Assembly: GCA_016742125.1 (NCBI GenBank)
Contig: JACVCM010000007.1
Coordinates: 1 to 26,230, forward strand
Direction of reading: 5' to 3'
Source: Sphingomonadaceae bacterium
Lineage (GTDB): Bacteria; Pseudomonadota; Alphaproteobacteria; Sphingomonadales; Sphingomonadaceae
DNA length: 26,230 nt
Positions 15,457 through 21,992 of the stretch are shown piece after piece. The position numbers and the translations under genes were made by a program. The first letter of the stretch is position 1. The number at the start of each line of letters is the position of its first letter. Under the pieces are notes generated by a model, which did not search any database, was not told where the DNA came from, and saw nothing but the letters and a program-made list of their open reading frames with translations.

Positions 15457-16658
15457 TATGGCTTCTTTCGGAGAGCGGACTTTTTGATCACCGGCTTTTT
15501 CCCGGCAATCTTCTTGCCCGTTGCCATCTGGCCCTTTTTCTTGTCCTTCGGCTTGTCAGTCACAGCACCGCGCGAACGCCTTTCACCCTTGCGTTCCTTG
15601 CGCGCCGATTTGGCAATGTTCGCCGCCACCCGCTTCTTGCCCTCTGCGGTTTCCGAAAATTTCGGTGCATCGAGCACGAGCGCATCGCCCAGTTCGATCT
15701 CAAATCCCAGATCGGCAAAGCTGTCCTGCATGTGCGGCGGGAGGTCGGCGCGGACATCGATCTGGTGACCGCCGGGATGATCGATTCGCAGCCGCCGGGC
15801 GTGCAGGTGCATCTTACGACTGATCGTACCCGTCAGAAACGCATCCTTGCCGCCATATTTTCCGTCACCCACAATCGGATGGCCTATGGCAGCCATATGT
15901 ACGCGCAACTGGTGCGTGCGGCCGGTATAGGGCTGCAACTCGACCCAGGCGCAGGTATTGCCCGCGCGTTCTACGATCCGGTAGCGTGTGCGTGCTGTCT
16001 GCCCCTCCTTCTCGTCGACATGCATTTTCTCGCCGCCGCTGCCCGGCTGCTTGCCGATCGGAAGGTCGATAAAGCCGTCGGCGATGTCAGGCACACCGAC
16101 CACCAAGGCCCAGTAAACCTTGCGCGCAGTCCGCGACGAAAAGGCCTTGGAAAAATGTCCCGCCGCGCGCGACGTCCGCGCCAGCAGCAGCGCGCCGGAC
16201 GTGTCTTTGTCGAGCCGGTGCACCAGCTTTGGCCTGCTATCGAGTTCGAAGGAAAGCGCGTCGAGCAGACCGTCGACATGGTTCTCGGTCTTGGTACCCC
16301 CCTGCGTGGCCAGCCCCGCCGGCTTGTTAATCACCAGCGCCGCGTCGTCTTTATGGATTACCATGCCAAGCGCAAATTCGGCCTCGTCATCGCTCAACTC
16401 GCGCCGCCGCCGCACCGGTCGCGCACTTGCCGCAACCGGATCGGCGGGCGGCACGCGGATCGCTTGGCCCGCCTCCAACCGGTCGCCCGGCGTCGCGCGC
16501 CTTCCATCGACACGTAGCTGCCCTGTCCGGGCCCAGCGCGAAACGATGTTGAAAGACGCATCCGGCAGATGCCGCTTGAACCATCGGTCGAGCCTTATCC
16601 CGTCATCGTCAGGCGCGACGGTGAACTGGCGGATGCCCTTTTCGTCGGTCTTGCTCAT
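15456..16658 (-). CDS. RluA-family 23S rRNA pseudouridine synthase (RluC/RluD type)
   Basis: Predicted to make pseudouridines in 23S rRNA. The 400-residue product has an N-terminal S4 RNA-binding domain (about 20-75, GIRLDRWFKRHLP). The catalytic domain (about 105-320) has HRLDKDTSG at 147-155 (catalytic Asp150), then PYTGRTHQLRVHMAAIGHPIVGD. Odd: the last ~60 residues are a Lys/Arg-rich, probably disordered tail (from about KKRVAANIAKSARKERKG) absent from E. coli RluC. The ATG at 16658 overlaps the crcB stop as ATGA; an ATG two codons earlier (16664) is possible. RluC is more likely than RluD from the operon context, but this is not certain. Confidence 0.92.
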   Translation of the reverse strand: MSKTDEKGIRQFTVAPDDDGIRLDRWFKRHLPDASFNIVSRWARTGQLRVDGRRATPGDRLEAGQAIRVPPADPVAASARPVRRRRELSDDEAEFALGMVIHKDDAALVINKPAGLATQGGTKTENHVDGLLDALSFELDSRPKLVHRLDKDTSGALLLARTSRAAGHFSKAFSSRTARKVYWALVVGVPDIADGFIDLPIGKQPGSGGEKMHVDEKEGQTARTRYRIVERAGNTCAWVELQPYTGRTHQLRVHMAAIGHPIVGDGKYGGKDAFLTGTISRKMHLHARRLRIDHPGGHQIDVRADLPPHMQDSFADLGFEIELGDALVLDAPKFSETAEGKKRVAANIAKSARKERKGERRSRGAVTDKPKDKKKGQMATGKKIAGKKPVIKKSALRKKP

Positions 16659-17032
16659 GCCCATATTGTCTTCGCCGCAGTCAAGCCGAGGAACAATGCG
16701 CCAAGCGCCAGCAATACCGACGCCGCGGCGTAACCGGCTGCCAGCCCCATCTGCCCACGCTCGACCATCTGCATCATCTCCAGGCTGAAGGCGCTAAAAG
16801 TCGTAAAGCCGCCCAGCACGCCGACGCCCACAAACAACCGTAGCGATTCCGCCGAGTTATCGCCGCGTATCACCCATGCCGCAAGCACGCCCATGGCCAG
16901 CCCGCCCAGAACATTGGCCGCAAAAGTCGCCCACGGCCAGCCAGCGCCTGCATCAGGGATCGCGCCCGACAAGCCAAGGCTCAAACCTGCACCAATCGCG
17001 CCGCCGGACATGACAAGGATGATGGGATTCAT
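16655..17032 (-). CDS. crcB: Fluoride exporter CrcB/Fluc
   Basis: Small fluoride channel that works as a dual-topology dimer in the inner membrane. The 125-residue protein has four hydrophobic segments. It shows the family signature GGFTTFSAFSLE at 74-85 (the conserved Phe box and polar track) and the conserved Asn40 in FAANVLGGLAMG. It is a single gene, not a paired heterodimer. The ATG at 17032 fits the family start; the longer open frame to 17092 overlaps the upstream gene's end. No fluoride riboswitch is visible in the 46-bp gap upstream. Confidence 0.95.
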   Translation of the reverse strand: MNPIILVMSGGAIGAGLSLGLSGAIPDAGAGWPWATFAANVLGGLAMGVLAAWVIRGDNSAESLRLFVGVGVLGGFTTFSAFSLEMMQMVERGQMGLAAGYAAASVLLALGALFLGLTAAKTIWA

Positions 17033-17078
17033 AAGGTCCGCCTTAGCTGCGGTTGCGCAACATGGGAAGGCATGCCCT

Positions 17079-18047
17079 TCACGCCAGCCCATCCTGTCTC
17101 TCTATCGCTGCTGCAGCCACCTCCCGCACCGCCGCCCGCAACGCTGCTGGGGCAATCACGACAATCTCAGGCCCGATGCCGAGCACCAGCCTTGCACCCT
17201 GCTCCAGATTTTCGAAGGGCAGATCGAGCTCGGCCCAGCCATTGGCGTCGGGTGCCCGTGCATCCGCTACGGCCTTCGCCGCATAGGCGCCGAGCTCGGC
17301 CAGACGACGGCGCCCCTCGGTCGAAACCCACAGGCGTGCGGTTTCGGGGCGCAGTCCTTCCTCAAACCGTTTGAGCTGCGTCGCCCAATAGCCGGCAAGA
17401 TCGAAGCCCGATGGCCGGTCGAACCGCTCCGCCTTGACGGTGAGGCTCTTTATCGCGCCTACGCGATATGTCCGGTAATCGCCATCGATCCGTCCAACCA
17501 GATACCAGCTCGCCCCCTTTTGCACCAATCCCATCGGGTCGACGAGGCGATTGCGCACGCCCTTCCAGCTTTCGTACCGTAGTGACAGCCGTTGCTGGTC
17601 GATCACCGCGCGGGCAATCGATGGCAGCCATGTAACCGGCTCCGCCGCGCGGTACCAGTCGGCAGGGTCGAGATGAAAGCGTCCCGCAATCCGGTCGGCA
17701 ACGGCGCTGCCTTCGGGCGTCAGCGCGGCAAGTAGCTTGCCCCTCGCCCGCCCCGCCGCCGCACCCAGTCCCAACGCCGCCGCCTGTCCGGGCATTCCGA
17801 TCATCAGCATCGCTTCGGCTTCGGAGGCATCCAAGCCGGTCAGCCTGGTCTTGTATCCGTCGAGCAGCGCGAACCCGCCACCCGGGCCGCGATCGCCATA
17901 GACCGGGACGCCTGCCGCACTCAACGCATCGATGTCGCGATAGATGGTGCGGATCGACACTTCGAATTCCCTGGCCAACTGCTCGGCGGTCAACCGCGCC
18001 CGCAATTGCAGGAGGATCAGGATCGACAAAAGGCGACTGGCACGCAT
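17079..18047 (-). CDS. YafY/WYL-type transcriptional regulator
   Basis: 322 residues. An N-terminal HTH (about 1-60; LTAEQLAREFEVSIRTIYRDIDALSAAG) and the following GVPVYGDRGPGGGFALLDGY are typical of the YafY group. A WYL domain follows (about 130-220), with WYLVGRIDGDYRTYRVGAI as its core, and then a WCX-like C-terminal segment. Members bind a ligand through the WYL domain and usually control an adjacent or divergent gene. Here the divergent neighbour is the DUF1579-like gene, with a palindrome between them. The ATG at 18047 is preferred; the ATG at 18077 lies inside the palindrome. It is also first in line with crcB and the downstream operon (46-bp gap). Confidence 0.92.
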   Translation of the reverse strand: MRASRLLSILILLQLRARLTAEQLAREFEVSIRTIYRDIDALSAAGVPVYGDRGPGGGFALLDGYKTRLTGLDASEAEAMLMIGMPGQAAALGLGAAAGRARGKLLAALTPEGSAVADRIAGRFHLDPADWYRAAEPVTWLPSIARAVIDQQRLSLRYESWKGVRNRLVDPMGLVQKGASWYLVGRIDGDYRTYRVGAIKSLTVKAERFDRPSGFDLAGYWATQLKRFEEGLRPETARLWVSTEGRRRLAELGAYAAKAVADARAPDANGWAELDLPFENLEQGARLVLGIGPEIVVIAPAALRAAVREVAAAAIERQDGLA

Positions 18048-18070
18048 GTATTTTCCCGGGCCTATAATAG

Positions 18071-18087
18071 CTGACATATTTTGTCAG
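18071..18087. promoter_or_regulatory. Probable operator of the WYL regulator
   Basis: The perfect palindrome CTGACA-TATTT-TGTCAG lies in the 86-bp divergent region. It is 24 bp before the regulator's start and 47 bp before the DUF1579-like gene. The regulator's protein family and the placement suggest a binding site for autoregulation and control of the divergent gene. This is inference; no binding data are available. Confidence 0.65.
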
Positions 18088-18133
18088 TTATGCGCGGTTA
18101 AATCCGGATCACCATGAAGGCAAGGATCACCCC

Positions 18134-18715
18134 ATGACTCACATCATCGACCGCCGCCTGCTGCTGCAAGGCGCTGCGGGCATCATTCTTACAGCGACAG
18201 GAGCCAAAGCCATGAACGATACCAGTTACTCCACCGCCAGGAAACCCGGCAAAATCACCGGCAATGGCGTGGGAGATTTCGATTTCCTGGCTGGCGAATG
18301 GAAAATTCGCCACCGCCGCCTGAAAGACGGAACCAACGATATCTGGGAGGAATCGGTTAGCGGCGCGACCGTCCACCGCGTGCTCGACGGCATGGGCAGC
18401 ATCGAGGAGCTACGCAAACCCGATGGCAGTTTTCTGGGAATGGGTGTCCGCGTCTGGTTGCCGCAAGAAAAAAAATGGGCAGACCATTGGACGAGCGCCG
18501 CAAACGGTGTCGTCAACCCGCCGCAAAAGGGCGAATTTATAGATGGTGAAGGCGTGTTCATCTCCGACGAGGAGGTTGACGGCATCAAATGGCTCTACCG
18601 CGGCGTGTGGGACAAAATCACCCCCACATCATGTCGCTGGCATCAATCGAGCAGCAAGGATGGCGGCAAGACGTGGGAGTGGAACTGGTGGATAGACTGG
18701 ACGCGGGTCAGCTGA
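18134..18715 (+). CDS. DUF1579-like secreted protein with Tat-type leader
   Basis: 193 residues. The N-terminus has a twin-arginine-like leader (DRRLLLQGAAG at 6-16, then a hydrophobic run and AKA at about 24-26), suggesting export. The mature part starts with DFDFLAGEWKIRHRRL near residue 48, which resembles DUF1579/lipocalin-like proteins. It is rich in Trp (GEWK, WADHW, WEWNWWIDW). AAGGA stands nine bases before the ATG. It is divergent from the WYL regulator and likely under its control. Its stop overlaps the convergent neighbour's coding end by 8 bp. The enzymatic role is unknown. Confidence 0.8.
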   Translation: MTHIIDRRLLLQGAAGIILTATGAKAMNDTSYSTARKPGKITGNGVGDFDFLAGEWKIRHRRLKDGTNDIWEESVSGATVHRVLDGMGSIEELRKPDGSFLGMGVRVWLPQEKKWADHWTSAANGVVNPPQKGEFIDGEGVFISDEEVDGIKWLYRGVWDKITPTSCRWHQSSSKDGGKTWEWNWWIDWTRVS

Positions 18716-19223
18716 CACGCTTCACGCGCACATAGCCACCATTACCGACCTGCATCAGGAACCCGCCGATCGCACCGCGTTTGATCTTGACCTTGCGCCC
18801 TTCGCGCAAAACGCTCTGTGTCGGTTCGGTAGTCTCCCAAACCGCGCCCTCGGGGATCGTGAACTGGTATTTGCCGTATCCGACAGGCGTTACGGACGAG
18901 AATGTCGTTTCTATCGTGGTGAACTCGTCCTCCTGATCATTGTCGAAGAAAGGCAATTTGGGGAGGAGGAATCCGAACAGCGACCGCTTGGTCTTGCGCA
19001 CCTCCGCACGGTCGAGGATCACAATATCCTTGGCATCCGCCGCCTGCTGCATCTTTGCCGCCGCCGCATCATAACAGGCAAGCCGCGCCGCGCTATCGGC
19101 AATTGTCTTGCATCCGACAAGTTCGGTATAGACCTGCGGCCGGGCCACATCATTGTCTTTGGCGATGGCAGGTGTAGTGCCCATAAGGGCCAAAAGCAGG
19201 ATATGGGTTGCCCGTAACTTCAT
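18708..19223 (-). CDS. Exported protein of unknown function
   Basis: 171 residues with a clear Sec signal peptide (MKLRATHILLLALMGTTPAIA, cut probably after residue 21). The mature N-terminus has GCKTIADSAARLACYDAAAAK (Cys38, Cys50), a short motif seen in many periplasmic proteins and likely disulfide-bonded. The C-terminal half is beta-rich and basic. A perfect AAGGAGG lies seven bases before the ATG at 19223; the open frame to 19259 would spoil the signal peptide. I do not recognise a named family. Confidence 0.8.
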   Translation of the reverse strand: MKLRATHILLLALMGTTPAIAKDNDVARPQVYTELVGCKTIADSAARLACYDAAAAKMQQAADAKDIVILDRAEVRKTKRSLFGFLLPKLPFFDNDQEDEFTTIETTFSSVTPVGYGKYQFTIPEGAVWETTEPTQSVLREGRKVKIKRGAIGGFLMQVGNGGYVRVKRVS

Positions 19224-19375
19224 CGATCCCTCCTTGGATTGTCCGATGCTTAGCGCCAACCGCTGCGCGGCGCCAGCGGAAGTGATAAGGTGGCAAGTAG
19301 GTTGGGAATGTCTGCGTGTCCGCTTGTCGAATCGCGTGACCTATGCTGGGTTAGCCACAGATCGGGGATTGCGAC

Positions 19376-19918
19376 ATGACCGGACAAGTTATTGCAGTCG
19401 CGATGGATAGCAGTCATCGCTTCTCGAAGGTCATTGTGTCCGAGATTACGATTGTTGCCGGACTCGGTGTAGACGGCGACGCACACCAAGGCGTGACGGT
19501 TAAGCATCGTTCGCGAGTCAGGGCTGATCCGACACAGCCCAATCTTCGCCAAGTGCATCTGATCCACTCTGAACTGTTCGATGAAATTGCAGAGCAGGGT
19601 TTTCGTGTCGGTCCGGCTGATTTGGGTGAGAACATCACGACGAAAGGGATAGACTTGCTCGGACTCCCGCAGGGAGCACGGCTGAAGTTTGGCGGGGGAG
19701 TCGTTCTGGAAGTGACAGGCCTCCGCAATCCCTGCGCCCAGATCGATGGTTTTCAAAAAGGTTTGCTTTCGGCGGTGCTCGGTCAAGGGCCAAACGGCAA
19801 ACTTGTCCGAAAGTCCGGCGTAATGTCCGTGGTATTGAGCGGCGGGCAGGTGCGCGCCGGTGATCGCATTGTTGTCGAGTTGCCCGAGCCGCCATTCTTG
19901 CCGCTTGAGCGGGTATAA
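19376..19918 (+). CDS. MOSC domain-containing protein
   Basis: 180 residues covering essentially one MOSC domain, the fold shared with the C-terminal part of molybdenum-cofactor sulfurases. MOSC proteins bind Moco or take part in sulfur transfer or detoxification. Visible features are GLGVDGDAHQG near residue 29, RQVHLIHSELFDE near 58, DLGENITTKGIDLLGLPQG near 82, and the conserved cysteine motif LRNPCAQID (Cys120). GGGGA lies upstream of the ATG. It stands alone, divergent from the exported protein. The 152-bp region before it (19224-19375) must hold both promoters. Confidence 0.92.
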   Translation: MTGQVIAVAMDSSHRFSKVIVSEITIVAGLGVDGDAHQGVTVKHRSRVRADPTQPNLRQVHLIHSELFDEIAEQGFRVGPADLGENITTKGIDLLGLPQGARLKFGGGVVLEVTGLRNPCAQIDGFQKGLLSAVLGQGPNGKLVRKSGVMSVVLSGGQVRAGDRIVVELPEPPFLPLERV

Positions 19919-20184
19919 CCCGACGCGCTCGCATGACGGCAATGGGATCGCGTCCGGACGGTCCAATTGGCGTAAAGAATTGCGGCTAGCTAAGTTTTTT
20001 GGTCGGCGCCAGAATTGAAGTTAGGAACTGGGCTGCTTTGCCTGCGGCCTTTCTTTCAGAGGGGGCGGTGGGGCTCAAAATCTCTGTACAGCCCCTCTTC
20101 GCCGCGACCAGGCGGCCCTTCGACAGGCTCAGGACTGCCAAGTCTTCTGTCTCTCTCCCGTGAAGGAGCGAGGATCAGAACTGC
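19919..20184. other. Non-coding gap with an interspersed repeat
   Basis: Together with the terminator that follows, this makes a 318-bp gene-free stretch between a plus-strand and a minus-strand gene. It contains CCCTTCGACAGGCTCAGG at 20116-20133, the same element as at 9679. About 14 bases on is a degenerate CTCTCCCGTGAAGGAGCGAG, similar to the his-operon repeats. A 72-codon frame crosses this area but is built from repeat sequence and is not supported. Confidence 0.6.
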
Positions 20185-20212
20185 AAAAAACAGGGCGGCA
20201 CCTCTGCCGCCC
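20185..20212 (-). terminator. Rho-independent terminator of the lipoprotein gene
   Basis: On the minus strand, GGGCGGCA-GAGG-TGCCGCCC forms a perfect 8-bp GC-rich stem. It is followed by TGTTTTTTG, 24 bases after the stop codon at 20237. Confidence 0.88.
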
Positions 20213-20236
20213 CAGTCGCTTCGGTCTGTGTAACGC

Positions 20237-21010
20237 TCAGCGGCCGTTATTGGCCACGATATCCACGGCGGTACCGCCGCCGGGGGTTGCGTTGAAAGTG
20301 ATGAAATAGGCGCCGCCGTCATGGTCCCGCACGCCGCCCAGGACATGCTCGCCAGCGCGCAACTGATGTTCGGCGCTATAGCCCGACTTGCGGGCGCGGG
20401 TGTAATAATAGTCGATGACATTCTGCATCGAGGCAGATGTGGTGAATGTTGCCACCCGGATATCGCAGATGCCGCCATCGACGCCGCCAGCCTCTTTCAC
20501 GCGGCCACGCGGATAGACGGGAAATTCGGCAGGCATGCGGTTTGCCCAGCCTGCCCCATATTGCAACTTGGCATCGCATGTCCCCTTGCCGCGGGTAACG
20601 CCCTGATCCGCGGCAAGGGAGCCAAGTGTTGTGGCGCGTTTCTCTCCGCAATTGGTGCAATCTTCGGCTGCGACCACCGTTGCTTTCGGCGCGCGCATCA
20701 GTTTTGCGCTATCCAGCGCCTCGATCGAGGCATCGCCATCATAGCCACTGTCGGGCGGCACTGCACCGGACAGTGGCCGGTTGGCTTCCTTGACGGTGTT
20801 GACATTGGCACTGTCGGTCAGGTCGGGATCGACCAGGATGCGGTCGTTGAGCGCGGCGTTCATTTCGGGATCGCTACCCTTGCCGACAAGCTTGCTGTCC
20901 AGCTCGGCAACCGCTGCTTCATTGCTGTCCTCTTTGCCGCAGGCGGCAAGCGGCAAGGCCAGCGCCACGCCCAGCAAAAGCGGCAGGGTGAGACGCGGGA
21001 AACGGCGCAT
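20237..21010 (-). CDS. Putative lipoprotein, unknown function
   Basis: 257 residues. The N-terminus MRRFPRLTLPLLLGVALALPLAAC has a lipobox LAAC with acylated Cys24, then an acidic stretch. A DCTNCGEKR motif is near residue 118, and two more cysteines follow (GTCDAKL, GGICDIR), giving possible disulfides. The C-terminal half (from about FPVYPRGRVKEA) has the look of a sphingomonad envelope protein, including MQNVIDYYYTRARKSGYSAEH. GAGGAGCC lies just before the ATG at 21010, better than the upstream start at 21034. I cannot name the family. Confidence 0.8.
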   Translation of the reverse strand: MRRFPRLTLPLLLGVALALPLAACGKEDSNEAAVAELDSKLVGKGSDPEMNAALNDRILVDPDLTDSANVNTVKEANRPLSGAVPPDSGYDGDASIEALDSAKLMRAPKATVVAAEDCTNCGEKRATTLGSLAADQGVTRGKGTCDAKLQYGAGWANRMPAEFPVYPRGRVKEAGGVDGGICDIRVATFTTSASMQNVIDYYYTRARKSGYSAEHQLRAGEHVLGGVRDHDGGAYFITFNATPGGGTAVDIVANNGR

Positions 21011-21183
21011 GATGCTGGCTCCTCTATATTTCATGACTCAGTGCTGCGTCGGCCACCGCAGAAAAACCAGCCTTAAAGGTGGTTAACAGCAAGGCCGAGT
21101 CGGATTTACCGTCATGAATCCGCCGCCTTGTGCCAGCGCGGGACAGCGCATCGCTCAAAGATGAACAGCGCGGGAAGCTTCGC

Positions 21184-21717
21184 CTATCGCACTTCGCCAC
21201 GATAGCTGATGGCGCGTTTCGCGCCCGGTGCGATCGCGTCGGCGAAAACCCAGCGCACATGGGTCACGTCCTGCGCCTCGGCCGCCCGCTCGATATCGGC
21301 GGTGCCTTCGGCGTTCTTCGTCTTGACCTTCAATTGCGCGAGCTTGCCCCAGGTCGTGCCGCCATCGACCGACACGTCGGCCCAGTCTTCGGCAACCGAG
21401 GTAAATTTGACGGCCGCGGGGATAGGGTTGGTGGCGCGAAAACCGCTCGCCGGTTCGGCGCCATTATTGATAACCTCCAGCGTGAAAAGCACTTTGTCAC
21501 CGGGCACGACGACAACGCTTTTGGGCGTATGCAGCGTCACCTGCTCCTTACCCGAGGCGTCGACAGTAACCCGTTCGATCTTCACATCGCTGGTCAGCGC
21601 GACGGGCGACGGCGCCGCGCTTCGCGCCTGCGCGCGGGCATCAAATGACATGATGCCTGACAGCAATGACACCGCGAGTGCCGCTGAACAGATCGCCTGT
21701 GTAATTCTCGTTTTCAT
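21184..21717 (-). CDS. Exported DUF11-like beta-sandwich protein
   Basis: 177 residues with a Sec signal peptide (MKTRITQAICSAALAVSLLS, cut near ARA at about 30). One domain follows that resembles the DUF11/conserved-repeat type of surface beta-sandwich: VVVPGDKVLFTLEVINNGAEPASGFRATNPIP at about 70-101, then VSVDGGTTWGKL. The ATG at 21717 begins the signal peptide; the open frame continues to 21804 without support. It is divergent from the GGDEF-EAL gene across 275 bp and lies 173 bp upstream of the lipoprotein gene on the same strand. Function is unknown. Confidence 0.8.
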   Translation of the reverse strand: MKTRITQAICSAALAVSLLSGIMSFDARAQARSAAPSPVALTSDVKIERVTVDASGKEQVTLHTPKSVVVVPGDKVLFTLEVINNGAEPASGFRATNPIPAAVKFTSVAEDWADVSVDGGTTWGKLAQLKVKTKNAEGTADIERAAEAQDVTHVRWVFADAIAPGAKRAISYRGEVR

Positions 21718-21992
21718 TTCAGTCCCACCAGATTGCCTATCCACATCGGGTCGCAGTCCCATTATCGACGCCTCATGGTTAACAGCCGGTAAAAAATCGG
21801 GCAATTACCAGATATGGCGAACGGCTCGCCTGTTTCCCCGGCACCTCCCTCACGCAAGACCGATAGGCCTGTGTCAAGTCCCCGGTCAGCCGCGAAAAAC
21901 GACCTGTTCGTTAGCGCTATGGTAACCAAAGCAGTTTAGGTTCCCTTTTCCATGAATGGCATTTCGACTTCGCAGGAAAAGGGCTGACAGCA

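Noticed and set aside
15279..16517. 412-codon plus-strand frame opposite the pseudouridine synthase gene
   Set aside because: Arg-, Ala- and Pro-rich antisense shadow of a gene with clear catalytic motifs.
17033..17078. Fluoride riboswitch upstream of crcB
   Set aside because: The gap is only 46 bases and shows no fluoride-aptamer-like pseudoknot sequence; crcB is probably expressed from the operon promoter.
20015..20233. 72-codon plus-strand frame after the MOSC gene
   Set aside because: It runs through dispersed repeats and the opposing terminator; no start signal.
21072..21086. Possible CtrA site (TTAA-N6-TTAA) upstream of the lipoprotein gene
   Set aside because: The spacing is six, not the seven of the CtrA consensus, and there is no other support.
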